Below, one piece after another: positions 7,202-14,523 of a stretch of DNA of 14,858 nt (its first letter is position 1; every line of letters begins with the position of its first letter). The stretch spans positions 1-14,858 of the forward strand of contig CANEXR010000036.1 of assembly GCA_947443815.1 (NCBI GenBank), read 5' to 3'. The stretch is from Flavobacteriaceae bacterium. GTDB lineage: Bacteria; Bacteroidota; Bacteroidia; Flavobacteriales; Flavobacteriaceae. A program made the position numbers and the translations under genes. The notes under the pieces are model-generated. The model ran no database searches. It was given only the letters and a program-made list of their open reading frames with translations, and was not told where the DNA came from.

Positions 7202-7572
7202 TATTCCCTATTTGAATCCAAATTACTTTGCGTCTTTTTTGTCAAATTTTTATAAACTAAATTATAGGAATGGTCAATTAATTCTTTTAAAAGCAAATCT
7301 GAGACATCTTTATTCACCAAAATCGTATTCCAATGCACCTTACTCATGTGAAAACCTGGCGTAATAGCATCATATTGAGCACGCAATTCTTGGGCATATT
7401 CAGGGTCACATTTAAGATTAAGAGAGGGTGTTCCTTTTTCCCATTGCACTAATGAGGAAAGTGCAAACATTTTTCCGCCCACTTTAAACACCAAAGTCTC
7501 TTCATCAAAAGGAAAATGCTCGGTAACTCCTTTTTTAGACAGACAATATTCATAATAAGTTTCGAGATTCAT
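7201..7572 (-). CDS. MmcQ/YjbR family protein
   Basis: With the ATG at 7572 the protein has 123 residues and begins MNLETYYEYCLSKKGV, matching the usual family start (a helix ending in LxxKGVTE.FPFD). The same frame also has an ATG at 7599, nine residues earlier; I prefer the shorter form because the family begins here. Recognisable points are EHFPFDEETLVFKVGGKMFAL, a beta-hairpin sheet typical of the CyaY-like or double-wing fold, and HMSKVHWNTI near the C-terminal helix, which is the conserved HWNT motif. Members are small cytoplasmic proteins proposed to bind DNA; the physiological role is not known. It is the last gene of a minus-strand operon, 55 bp after the cyclase-family gene (28 bp with the longer start). 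Confidence 0.85.
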   Translation of the reverse strand: MNLETYYEYCLSKKGVTEHFPFDEETLVFKVGGKMFALSSLVQWEKGTPSLNLKCDPEYAQELRAQYDAITPGFHMSKVHWNTILVNKDVSDLLLKELIDHSYNLVYKNLTKKTQSNLDSNRE

Positions 7573-7627
7573 ACCATTAAATTTTACTTTTAGCTTCATC
7601 TTTCAACGAGCGTATATTTTTTTATTG

Positions 7628-8392
7628 CTATAAAATACAGTATAAAACGGGCTTACTAGGGCTAGCGTCATTTTCAAAAGAGGCAATTTGGATATTCAAT
7701 AAATAACTACCGTCTAGCACTTGATTTGGAACAAAAATCATTTCCGTAATCGTACAATCCAATCGAGCATCTGCATTTAAATTATCCACATTTGTAACAT
7801 TCCAAAAAGCTTTATGAGCCAATAATTTGCCTTCATCCCTTTCTTTATCAACACTAGGCAAATCGATTAGTAAATGTTTTATCCCGCTATTGCAAATAAA
7901 CGCTGCTGCCTCTTCCGTTAAGTAGGGCGGATTGGTATCTGAATATTTCAAAGATTTTTTTTCTTCTAAATTTGGCAAGGTCCGAATGACAATAGCATCT
8001 GGAATTGCCTTTTGGAGCACTTTCTCTATTTGATCTTTAGTAATTACCCAATCATTTCCTTGAATTTCAGGTTGCACCGAAACTAATTCTGCCAAAAAGA
8101 AAAACTGTTTCAACGACTGATTAATACTGTAAAATTCTCGAGTAATATGCCCTAGACATTCTGTATGCGTACCGTGCCCGTGAGGATTGAAGCAGATTGT
8201 ATTAAAATTGGTAGAAGCTCCTTCTTTTATACTTCCAATCCAATCCCCAAAAACTACAGGCTCAATCACTGGTTTTTCGATGTACCAAGCAATTGGATTT
8301 TGGTCTGTATTGGTAATTGGTATCGAAATATCAATTGGTCTGGACAAATCGACTTCTAAAATTTGATGGTTGTGTTGAATTGTAGTTTTCAT
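7628..8392 (-). CDS. Cyclase-family metal-dependent hydrolase (kynurenine formamidase-like fold)
   Basis: The 254-residue protein belongs to the cyclase family that contains bacterial kynurenine formamidase (KynB) and related amide or lactone hydrolases. It starts with an LSRPIDISIPI strand at about 16-26, the family's usual first motif, and carries the metal site HGHGTHTECLGH at 71-82. In KynB-type enzymes the motif is HxGTHxD...H; here H76, E78 and H82 fit the later ligands, Asp is replaced by Glu, and the first His is shifted, with H71 or H73 the nearest candidates. No signal peptide is seen, so it is probably cytoplasmic. No tryptophan-catabolism genes are nearby, so the substrate is unknown and I do not assign kynB. 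It sits 21 bp after hemW and 28-55 bp before the MmcQ gene, so it is probably co-transcribed. Confidence 0.85.
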   Translation of the reverse strand: MKTTIQHNHQILEVDLSRPIDISIPITNTDQNPIAWYIEKPVIEPVVFGDWIGSIKEGASTNFNTICFNPHGHGTHTECLGHITREFYSINQSLKQFFFLAELVSVQPEIQGNDWVITKDQIEKVLQKAIPDAIVIRTLPNLEEKKSLKYSDTNPPYLTEEAAAFICNSGIKHLLIDLPSVDKERDEGKLLAHKAFWNVTNVDNLNADARLDCTITEMIFVPNQVLDGSYLLNIQIASFENDASPSKPVLYCIL

Positions 8393-8413
8393 TTTTTTAC
8401 CGGAAGGTTAAAC

Positions 8414-9547
8414 CTACTCCAAATTTATATAAAACAAATCACTTGCCATTCCATCTGTCAAAAACTTTCCTTTTTTGGTGGGTTTCAAAATAGCATTTTC
8501 GATAAAAAGCAAATTATCATCGAGAAATTTCCGAGACTGTTTATTCAGATAATCCAAATAATCAACTCCAAATTCGATTTCGATTCGTTCCAAAGAAACA
8601 CCCCAAATAGTTCGTAAACCCGTCATAACATACTCATTATAACGGTCCGAAATGGAAAGAATTTCAGTTTCATTCGGCAATTTATCTTCTTGAATAGATT
8701 TCAAATAAAGGGAGTTGTTTGAGATGTTCCAACTCCTAGAAATTCCATTATAACTGTGTGCAGATGGTCCAATCCCAAGGTATTTTTTTCCCAACCAATA
8801 TGCTGAATTGTTTTTAGAAAAATAATTCTCCTTGCCAAAATTTGACAATTCGTAGTGTATAAATTTATTGGCTTCAAGTGTTTCGACCAAAATCTGAAAA
8901 TGTGCCGAAGCCACTTCATCATTTGGTTTCGCAATTTTTCCCGTTTGAATTAATTGGTTCAAAGCTGTTTTGGGTTCTACCGTCAATGCATAACTCGAAA
9001 TATGTGGGATACCAAATGACAGTGCCGTTTGTATATTTTGTTTCCATTTTTCGTTACTCATTCCCGGAATTCCATAAATTAAATCGAGCGAAATATTATC
9101 GAAATAGGCAGTTGCTTCTGCTAAACATTTCTGGGCTTCTTCCGAATTATGAGCGCGGTTCATCATCTTTAAATCTTCTTCAAAAAAAGACTGAATTCCT
9201 ATGCTTAACCGATTAATTGGGCTTTTGGACAATGCTATTATTCGTTCTGTTGACAAATCATCTGGATTGGCTTCCAAGGTAATCTCTGGATTTTCTGAAA
9301 CAGAATAATTTTCATATACTTTGGCAATCAAAAAATTAATTTCTTCTGAAGTTAAAACCGAAGGGGTTCCTCCACCAAAATAAATAGTTGCAACAGTTTC
9401 CTTCTCAAACTCCTTTTTTCGCAACTGCAATTCTTTGGCAATAGCCAAAACCATTTCTTCTTTCTTTTTCATCGAGGTCGAAAAATGGAAGTCGCAATAA
9501 TGGCAAGCTTGTTTACAAAAAGGGATGTGTATATAGATTCCTGACAT
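8414..9547 (-). CDS. hemW: Radical SAM family haem chaperone HemW
   Basis: The 377-residue protein opens with YIHIPFCKQACHYCDFHF, which gives the CxxxCxxC iron-sulphur site (C11, C15, C18) in the exact setting of HemW and coproporphyrinogen-dehydrogenase relatives. The SAM-binding GGGTPS follows at 58-63, and LSIGIQSF and DLIYGIPG match the next conserved barrel strands. Length and C-terminal HemW domain (ending near residue 377) are normal for the family. HemW inserts or transfers haem into respiratory proteins; it was long annotated as an oxygen-independent coproporphyrinogen oxidase, but it lacks that activity in characterised cases. The protein is cytoplasmic. It follows ruvC by 49 bp and precedes the cyclase gene by 21 bp, in a minus-strand operon. 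ATG at 9547 starts three residues before the first barrel strand. Confidence 0.95.
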   Translation of the reverse strand: MSGIYIHIPFCKQACHYCDFHFSTSMKKKEEMVLAIAKELQLRKKEFEKETVATIYFGGGTPSVLTSEEINFLIAKVYENYSVSENPEITLEANPDDLSTERIIALSKSPINRLSIGIQSFFEEDLKMMNRAHNSEEAQKCLAEATAYFDNISLDLIYGIPGMSNEKWKQNIQTALSFGIPHISSYALTVEPKTALNQLIQTGKIAKPNDEVASAHFQILVETLEANKFIHYELSNFGKENYFSKNNSAYWLGKKYLGIGPSAHSYNGISRSWNISNNSLYLKSIQEDKLPNETEILSISDRYNEYVMTGLRTIWGVSLERIEIEFGVDYLDYLNKQSRKFLDDNLLFIENAILKPTKKGKFLTDGMASDLFYINLE

Positions 9548-9577
9548 ATTTAAGGTATTCTTTCGCGTATTCCATTT

Positions 9578-9594
9578 TTAGTCAATAGGACTAA
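9578..9594. repeat. Small hairpin between ruvC and hemW
   Basis: TTAGTC-AATAG-GACTAA is a perfect 6-bp inverted repeat with a 5-nt loop just after the ruvC stop codon. On the minus strand it is followed by AAAAATGG, not a T-run, so it is unlikely to be a full terminator. It could be a processing or stabilising stem within the operon mRNA. Confidence 0.3.
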
Positions 9595-9596
9595 GA

Positions 9597-10151
9597 CTAT
9601 TTTTTAACGCGTTCTTCATTTTGTTTCACAAAAGCATCCCAACCGGTATAACTTTTAGCGCCGACCACTTTTCCAGAATTGAAAAAATGACAAACAGCCG
9701 CAGCTAATCCATCCGTACTATCCAGATTTTTGGGCAATTCTTTCAAACCAAGTAATTGCTGGAGCATTTTGGCAACTTGCTCTTTACTAGCATTACCATT
9801 ACCAGTAATTGCCATTTTTATTTTCTTGGGTTCGTATTCCGTAATGGGAATGTCTCTCGAAAGTCCTGCAGCCATAGCCACGCCTTGTGCTCTTCCTAAC
9901 TTTAACATCGACTGCACATTCTTACCAAAAAAAGGAGCTTCAATTGCTATTTCATCCGGATTATGGGTATCTATCAACTCAATGGTGCGTTCAAAAATAA
10001 TTTTTAATTTTTGATAATGGTTGTCGTATTTGGACAATTGCAATTCGTTGAGTTGCAAAAACTCCATTTTTTTATTGACAATTTTTATCAACCCAAACCC
10101 CATAATTGTGGTGCCGGGATCTATGCCTAATATGATGCGTTCGTTTGCCAA
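9597..10151 (-). CDS. ruvC: Crossover junction endodeoxyribonuclease RuvC
   Basis: The 184-residue protein is a complete RuvC. It cleaves Holliday junctions together with RuvAB during recombinational repair. The catalytic acidic residues are in place: D11 in LGIDPGTT, E71 in AIEAPFFGKN, and D144/D147 in DSTDGLAAAVCH. KLGRAQG and YEPKKIKMAITGNGNASK are the usual DNA-contact regions. The start appears to be TTG at 10151: the upstream frame hits a TAA four codons earlier with no ATG in between, and the first internal ATG would remove the catalytic D11. A good promoter candidate (TTTG, 22 nt, TAGTTTTG) lies at 10225-10258 inside the first codons of the divergent gene. It heads the ruvC-hemW-cyclase-mmcQ operon; ruvA and ruvB are not in this window. 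Confidence 0.95.
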   Translation of the reverse strand: MANERIILGIDPGTTIMGFGLIKIVNKKMEFLQLNELQLSKYDNHYQKLKIIFERTIELIDTHNPDEIAIEAPFFGKNVQSMLKLGRAQGVAMAAGLSRDIPITEYEPKKIKMAITGNGNASKEQVAKMLQQLLGLKELPKNLDSTDGLAAAVCHFFNSGKVVGAKSYTGWDAFVKQNEERVKK

Positions 10152-10158
10152 TGATTTG

Positions 10159-10189
10159 GTTTAAAGTTTAAAGTCTAAAAAGTTTAAAG
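10159..10189. repeat. Imperfect GTTTAAAG tandem repeat between divergent genes
   Basis: GTTTAAAG occurs at 10159-10166, 10166-10173 and 10182-10189, with a diverged GTCTAAAAAG in between. It occupies most of the 56-bp gap between ruvC and the LPG_synthase_TM gene. The unit is also nearly self-complementary (TTTAAA core), so it could be a protein-binding site or simple sequence. Confidence 0.45.
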
Positions 10190-10194
10190 TTTTG

Positions 10195-10202
10195 TTACTT
10201 TG
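10195..10202 (+). promoter_or_regulatory. Weak -7-like element directly before the LPG_synthase_TM gene
   Basis: TTACTTTG differs from TAnnTTTG at one position and ends 5 bp before the ATG at 10208. If used, transcription would begin at about the start codon and give a leaderless or nearly leaderless mRNA. No -33 element is visible at normal spacing. Confidence 0.25.
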
Positions 10203-10207
10203 CACCC

Positions 10208-11134
10208 ATGATTTCAATTCCTCACAAAACTAAGCAATTCCTTGTACTTCTAATCAAACTTTTGATTGTAGGTGGTGCGTTTTATTTTATTTACAATCAA
10301 TTGGCCAATAATGACAAACTCAATTGGCAAAAATTCATTGTTTTATTCCAAAAAAACAAATCCGTTGGCGGGATCACTTTTATTGTTTTGTTAAGTATTT
10401 TGAATCGATTTTTTGAAATTCTAAAATGGCAAAATTTAATGGCCAGCTTTCATAAAATTTCACTAATCCAAGCAACCAAACAAGTTCTTGCTGCTCTAAC
10501 CGCGGGACTTTTTACCCCAAATGGTGTGGGAGAATATGCTGGAAAAGCGTTATTTTTTCAAAAAAAAGATACTAAAAAAATTATTTTCTTAAACTTAATT
10601 TGCAATGGAATTCAGATGATTTTAACTGTGTTTTTCGGAACAATTGGGTTATGGATTTTGGGTTACAAATATTGGGTTTTAGGTATTATTGGTGTAGGTT
10701 TTGGATTTTGGATTTTAGGTTTTGGATTAAAAAAAATTACAATCAAAGGGTATTCACTTGAAAAACTGATTCAAAAAATCAATGAAATCCCAAAACACAT
10801 TCATCAAAAAAACATACTTCTTGGTATGTGTCGGTACTTGGTTTTCTCCCATCAATATTACTTTTTATTTCTCGCTTTCGATGTGCATTTGCCTTATTTT
10901 ACATTAATAGCAACTATTGCAACGGTTTATTTTCTAGCCTCGTCATTACCAACCTTTCAATTTTTAGATTTTGCCGTAAAAGGAAGTGTGGCCGTTTATT
11001 TCTTTGGAATTCTTGGTGTAAACGAATGGATTGTCATTTTTATTTCAACGCTAATGTGGTTTTTAAATGTCGTTTTACCAGTGGTAATTGGCAGTTATTA
11101 TGTCTTGAATTTTAAATACAAAACCGTCTTATGA
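10208..11134 (+). CDS. LPG_synthase_TM (flippase-like) integral membrane protein
   Basis: This 308-residue protein has about seven to eight hydrophobic segments: roughly 11-31, 53-72, 124-152, 154-173, 211-224, 230-248, 262-282 and 284-300. The motif TAGLFTPNGVGEYAGKALFF at 98-117 is typical of the lysylphosphatidylglycerol synthase transmembrane family (UPF0104). That family covers the membrane half of MprF plus many stand-alone proteins found with glycosyltransferases. The catalytic aminoacyl-transfer domain of MprF is absent, so it does not make lysyl-PG by itself. A lipid flippase or lipid-linked sugar role is a fair inference because it overlaps by four bases (ATGA) with a glycosyltransferase gene. 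Residues 147-175 are a repetitive G/W/L/F stretch (repeated TTTTGGATTTTGG in the DNA), which still reads as membrane helix. Confidence 0.85.
   Translation: MISIPHKTKQFLVLLIKLLIVGGAFYFIYNQLANNDKLNWQKFIVLFQKNKSVGGITFIVLLSILNRFFEILKWQNLMASFHKISLIQATKQVLAALTAGLFTPNGVGEYAGKALFFQKKDTKKIIFLNLICNGIQMILTVFFGTIGLWILGYKYWVLGIIGVGFGFWILGFGLKKITIKGYSLEKLIQKINEIPKHIHQKNILLGMCRYLVFSHQYYFLFLAFDVHLPYFTLIATIATVYFLASSLPTFQFLDFAVKGSVAVYFFGILGVNEWIVIFISTLMWFLNVVLPVVIGSYYVLNFKYKTVL
10225..10258 (-). promoter_or_regulatory. Putative promoter of the ruvC-hemW operon
   Basis: On the minus strand TTTG (10258-10255) is followed after 22 nt by TAGTTTTG (10232-10225), matching the Bacteroidota -33/-7 pattern with spacing in the accepted range. 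The leader to the TTG start at 10151 would be about 65-70 nt. The element lies inside the coding start of the divergent membrane-protein gene. Confidence 0.45.
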
Positions 11135-12237
11135 TTTTCATTTTAGTAAGCATCTTAATCGGTTATGCCCTTATTATAAGTTGGCTCATTTATGGTTTTA
11201 CCAAAATAAATTCTTTTGAATACATCGGCTTAAAGCCAAAAACCAAATTCTCAATTATCGTTCCTTTCCGAAATGAAGCCGAAAATTTACCCATGCTACT
11301 GCAAAGTTTTTCTAAATTGAATTACCCAACTGCTTTATTTGAAGTTATTCTGGTCGATGATGAATCCGAAAAAGAGTTTACAACTAAAAATACTAAGTAT
11401 AAAGTCACAATTATAAAAAACATTCGGCTTTCAAATTCTCCCAAGAAAGATGCTATAAAAAGTGCTATGCAAATTGTAAATACCGATTGGGTCATCACCA
11501 CGGATGCCGATTGTGTTGTCAATAAAAATTGGCTTTTAACACTCGACAATTACATTCAACTTCAAGATGTTGCAATGATTGCAGGCGCAGTAACCTATCG
11601 TTGTAAGAATTCTTTTTTGCATCATTTTCAACAATTGGATTTAGCCAGTTTACAGGGAGCCACAATAGGAAGTTTTGGCATCAACAAAGGTTTTATGTGC
11701 AATGGAGCTAATTTTGCCTATACCAAAACCCTTTTCCAAGAATTAAATGGTTTTGAAGGAAATAACGAAATTGCTAGTGGAGACGACGTTTTTTTACTTC
11801 AAAAAGCCATGCTTTCTGACAAATATGGAACTACGAAAGTGCAGTATTTAAAATCTAAAAATACTCTTGTAACAACAAAACCCTCCGACACATGGAGCGC
11901 ATTATTCTACCAAAGAGTACGTTGGGCATCTAAAACAACTTCCTATCAAAGCCCTTTTGGAAAAAGTCTAGCGGCATTTGTTTTTGCTGGAAATTTGGCT
12001 TGGCTATTGGCTATTGGTTGTTGGTTATTTGGATTTCTTTATTTTCAAAGCCTCCTTTTAGTACTACTAATCAAGTTTTTGGTAGATGCCATTTTGATAT
12101 TAAAAGCCAATCACTTTTTAAACAAAACCAAAATACACAATCTGATATTGAGCAGTTTTTTATATCCTTTTTTTAGTGTTAGCGTTGCCGTATATTCTTT
12201 ATTTGGAAAATACGAATGGAAAGGAAGACGATTTTAA
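11131..12237 (+). CDS. Membrane-bound family 2 glycosyltransferase
   Basis: The protein has 368 residues: an N-terminal membrane anchor (about 1-22), a GT-A catalytic domain (about 38-270) and a C-terminal pair or trio of membrane helices (about 280-360). Catalytic-domain markers are SIIVPFRNEAENL (41-53), LVDDESE (74-80), the nucleotide-sugar and metal DxD motif TDADC (124-128), the SGDDVFLLQ acid/base region (216-224) and QRVRW (261-265), the Q/RxxRW motif of processive enzymes. It transfers sugars from nucleotide donors on the cytoplasmic face; the acceptor is unknown. The ATG overlaps the stop of the preceding flippase-like gene (ATGA), so the two are translationally coupled and probably act on the same lipid or glycan. 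Its TAA overlaps the TAA of the convergent DUF4184 gene. Confidence 0.9.
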   Translation: MIFILVSILIGYALIISWLIYGFTKINSFEYIGLKPKTKFSIIVPFRNEAENLPMLLQSFSKLNYPTALFEVILVDDESEKEFTTKNTKYKVTIIKNIRLSNSPKKDAIKSAMQIVNTDWVITTDADCVVNKNWLLTLDNYIQLQDVAMIAGAVTYRCKNSFLHHFQQLDLASLQGATIGSFGINKGFMCNGANFAYTKTLFQELNGFEGNNEIASGDDVFLLQKAMLSDKYGTTKVQYLKSKNTLVTTKPSDTWSALFYQRVRWASKTTSYQSPFGKSLAAFVFAGNLAWLLAIGCWLFGFLYFQSLLLVLLIKFLVDAILILKANHFLNKTKIHNLILSSFLYPFFSVSVAVYSLFGKYEWKGRRF

Positions 12238-12947
12238 GCCTTTTTATTCGTTAAAAAAAAGATACTTGAAAAAGTCAATCCAATGACAATCGAGGTCAAT
12301 ACCGCGATTATAATATCTGCAATTCTATGCCAGCCCGCTACAATAGTAAATCGTATATATATAGTTATTGCTGCAAGGAGAAGTGCCATTACCCAAAAAA
12401 TAATTGAAATATTAGTATCCGATATTAGCTGTTTCGGCATTCTAAAAAAATACCAAACCACAATAACCAGCCCAACTACAGAGGTGCTATACTGTATCCA
12501 TTCATATAGTGGGAAAGAAAAAAACACCTTATTTAAAAAAATTACTCTTTGTACCATATAGCCATCCCAATGCGAGAGTGAATCCAATAAAAAATGGGAA
12601 AATGCCCCGAGAAAAAAAGAAAGAAACACTAGGAGTTTGTTTTTTCTAAAATATTCAAACCAATTAGAATGATTCAATTCTACCAATCGACTTTTAATAA
12701 AGGTTGGGGAATTTGCTAAAAAAGGTCTTTTTATTATTCCATGAAATAAAAAAGTGACAATAATTGCAAGCGGTAAATCAATCATTAGCAAACCTAAAAA
12801 AGTATGACTTATTTCGCTTTGCGTTCTCATTCTAAAAAAAAATTCAAAATCGGGTGCCATGGAGCCTACAATCAAAGCCGTAATTGAATACTTTTTATTT
12901 TTAAAAAAAGGCAAAAGAATCGCTGGATGTGAAAATGTAAATGGCAT
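12234..12947 (-). CDS. DUF4184 integral membrane protein
   Basis: The 237-residue protein begins MPFTFSHPAILLPF and has GSMAPDFEFFF at 28-38, the signature start of the DUF4184 family. Five to six hydrophobic segments follow, near 24-38, 51-70, 104-121, 150-168, 175-195 and 212-232. Conserved polar residues near or in membrane helices (H7, D33, H48, H118 with D122 and H126 in SHFLLDSLSHWDG) resemble the metal-binding set of YdjM-like membrane hydrolases, so an enzymatic role is possible but unproven. It lies 3 bp after the TonB-like lipoprotein gene and ends convergently with the glycosyltransferase gene, stops sharing bases. No space is left for a terminator between the two. The true function of DUF4184 is unknown. 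Confidence 0.85.
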   Translation of the reverse strand: MPFTFSHPAILLPFFKNKKYSITALIVGSMAPDFEFFFRMRTQSEISHTFLGLLMIDLPLAIIVTFLFHGIIKRPFLANSPTFIKSRLVELNHSNWFEYFRKNKLLVFLSFFLGAFSHFLLDSLSHWDGYMVQRVIFLNKVFFSFPLYEWIQYSTSVVGLVIVVWYFFRMPKQLISDTNISIIFWVMALLLAAITIYIRFTIVAGWHRIADIIIAVLTSIVIGLTFSSIFFLTNKKA

Positions 12948-12950
12948 TGG

Positions 12951-13427
12951 CTACTCCACTTTTAAAATTACAGGAAGAATAAACTGCGTTTTTACTGGAA
13001 TTCCATGTTTAATCGCAGGATTTACTTTTGGAAAATCAACTAAACGAGCTTTTAGAATACTATCTATTTTAATTTTATCATAGGCCACAGAATCTTTAGG
13101 GAACTGAGGCTCAAATTGCATTGTAGCATTAGGAAAAACGGTAACTTTAACCTCAATCGTGTCCAACTCAGGATAGAGTACTGATAAAGTATCGACACTT
13201 AGTTTTTCTTGTATTAATTGCGTTAAAATCTCAAAAAAACATTGCTGCCGTTGTTTCTTATCTTCAATTTTCTCGCAATCTACCACAGAGGGGTATTCAT
13301 CAACTTCTTTCCAATTGATAGCCTTCAATTCCTTTTGAAGCAATTCTTTCTCAGAGGGAATTTGCTTGTCGAAATACTGACAGGAATTAAAAATTATAAA
13401 AACTAAAAAAAAGGAATAGTACTTCAA
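12951..13427 (-). CDS. Small lipoprotein with TonB C-terminal-like domain
   Basis: The 158-residue protein starts at a TTG (13427); the frame upstream reaches TAA within five codons with no ATG. Residues 1-15 are a short lipoprotein signal (MKYYSFFLVFIIFNS) with C16 as the likely lipidated cysteine, though the lipobox is relaxed. Residues 25-100 form a charged region with two further cysteines (50, 63). The C-terminal part (about 90-158), notably VDFPKVNPAIKHGIPVKTQF, resembles the end of the TonB C-terminal domain (P.V.PA...G.PVK..F.LP). There is no TonB transmembrane anchor or Pro-rich linker, so classical energy transduction is unlikely; peptidoglycan or receptor binding in the periplasm is possible. 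It is the middle gene of a three-gene minus-strand operon with gaps of 43 bp (upstream) and 3 bp (downstream). Confidence 0.7.
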   Translation of the reverse strand: MKYYSFFLVFIIFNSCQYFDKQIPSEKELLQKELKAINWKEVDEYPSVVDCEKIEDKKQRQQCFFEILTQLIQEKLSVDTLSVLYPELDTIEVKVTVFPNATMQFEPQFPKDSVAYDKIKIDSILKARLVDFPKVNPAIKHGIPVKTQFILPVILKVE

Positions 13428-13470
13428 TGTTCGTCGGATGTTTTAAGCTAAATTTTTTATAAAAATACAA

Positions 13471-13860
13471 TTATTTTTTTTCTGTGGCTTTAGAAAGCAA
13501 ATAATCTTCATAGGTTTCGGCCAACCATTTCTTTTTATTTACCGCAGCAATTTCTTTTTGGTCAGGATACAAAGCAGCTAATCGGTCTGAAAAAATAGCA
13601 ATTTGCACGGTGTAATTATAAAATTCTTCTTTGGTTAAAATCAATTCTGGTCGCGACTTTTTATCAAAAAATTCAAAAAACAAAGCGTCAAATTCTTTTA
13701 AAGAAAAATTTAATACTTTTACTTTATTCGCATTAAACAACGTTTCTTTCAAAAGGTCGTCATTTGTTCTCGTTGGGTTTTCTTGTGCTTTTAAAGTAAC
13801 ACTAGAAAAAAGCAACACTATTATAAACCCTAAAAGTAACTTTCTCATGCTGAACCCCAT
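13471..13860 (-). CDS. Secreted small protein of unknown function
   Basis: The 129-residue protein has a clear Sec signal peptide (MRKLLLGFIIVLLFSSVTLKAQ, cleavage probably after KA, near residue 25). The mature part is short, helical and charged, with SLKEFDALFFEFFDKK near 53-68 and WLAETYEDYLLSK near the C-terminus. I do not recognise a family. Two starts are possible: ATG at 13860 and ATG at 13848, which gives the more usual MRKLLLGF beginning. The -7 motif at 13871-13878 would place transcription start near 13864, so the second start would leave a leader of about 16 nt and the first almost none. It heads an operon with the TonB-like lipoprotein and the DUF4184 protein and diverges from the DUF456 gene. 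Confidence 0.75.
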   Translation of the reverse strand: MGFSMRKLLLGFIIVLLFSSVTLKAQENPTRTNDDLLKETLFNANKVKVLNFSLKEFDALFFEFFDKKSRPELILTKEEFYNYTVQIAIFSDRLAALYPDQKEIAAVNKKKWLAETYEDYLLSKATEKK

Positions 13861-13870
13861 TTTATTGTTT

Positions 13871-13878
13871 CAAAATTA
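13871..13878 (-). promoter_or_regulatory. Putative -7 promoter element of the secreted-protein operon
   Basis: The minus strand reads TAATTTTG, an exact TAnnTTTG match identical to the one before the DUF4114 gene. It lies 10 bp upstream of the ATG at 13860, within the 32-bp divergent gap. No -33 element is visible at normal spacing. Confidence 0.4.
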
Positions 13879-13892
13879 CTAAAAATAAATGT

Positions 13893-14393
13893 ATGGATAT
13901 CTTTCTTTTGACAACTGGTTTTATTTGTATGCTTGTGGGTATATTGGGAAGTTTTCTACCTGTTTTGCCTGGCCCTAGTATCAGTTGGTTGGGATTAGTA
14001 TTGCTTTATTTTACAAATGCAGTTCCTGCTAATTATTGGATTCTGGGTAGTACATTATGCCTTACAATCGTTATAACCGTTTTAGATTATGTCATTCCTG
14101 CCAAAGGAACTCGGCACTTCGGCGGAAGTTCTTACGGGATTTGGGGAACTAATATTGGTTTAATTGTTGGCATCTTTGCGCCAATCCCACTTGGTTTTAT
14201 TATTGGGCCTTTCTTAGGCGCTTTGATTGGGGAACTAATTTACGATTACAAAGATCACAATCGTGCCTTGAAAGCCGCAACAGGGTCGTTCTTTGGGTTT
14301 CTAGCATCTAGTTTTATGAAGTTTGTGGTTTGTGTAGTCTATTTTGGATTGTTTGTGTGGATTATGTGGCCCTATAAATCTAACTTTTTTTAA
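13893..14393 (+). CDS. DUF456 integral membrane protein
   Basis: The 166-residue protein is almost entirely hydrophobic, with segments near 3-24, 28-45, 47-68, 84-115 and 133-160. The pattern GILGSFLPVLPGPSISWLGL at 17-36 and the glycine-rich GSSYGIWGTNIGLIVGIF and GFIIGPFLGALIGEL are characteristic of DUF456 (YqgC-like) proteins. The repeated Gly-zipper helices suggest a small membrane channel or scaffold, but no function is established for this family. It is the only plus-strand gene after 12237, divergent from the secreted-protein operon with a 32-bp gap, and appears to be monocistronic because about 465 bp without genes follow. ATG at 13893 is immediately ahead of the first helix. Confidence 0.88.
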   Translation: MDIFLLTTGFICMLVGILGSFLPVLPGPSISWLGLVLLYFTNAVPANYWILGSTLCLTIVITVLDYVIPAKGTRHFGGSSYGIWGTNIGLIVGIFAPIPLGFIIGPFLGALIGELIYDYKDHNRALKAATGSFFGFLASSFMKFVVCVVYFGLFVWIMWPYKSNFF

Positions 14394-14523
14394 TATGCAA
14401 GCCCTTTAAATCAAAAAAAAACAATCGCTCGGCTTTATATTTTGTTGACAATTTTTGCTTTGAAGACACAAAAAATTACACCGTTTTTTTTGATAGTATA
14501 GCTCTTTTGACTTGTTTTTGCCG

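Noticed and set aside
8701..8934. Minus-strand frame inside hemW
   Set aside because: It is an alternative frame within a full-length conserved hemW gene.
8414..9547. Annotation as coproporphyrinogen III oxidase (HemN)
   Set aside because: The length and domain layout fit HemW, and the HemN-specific N-terminal region is absent.
10208..11134. Annotation as lysylphosphatidylglycerol synthase (MprF)
   Set aside because: Only the membrane domain is present; the aminoacyl-transfer domain is missing.
12951..13427. Annotation as a full TonB protein
   Set aside because: There is no transmembrane anchor with a Pro-rich linker, and the N-terminus looks like a lipoprotein signal.
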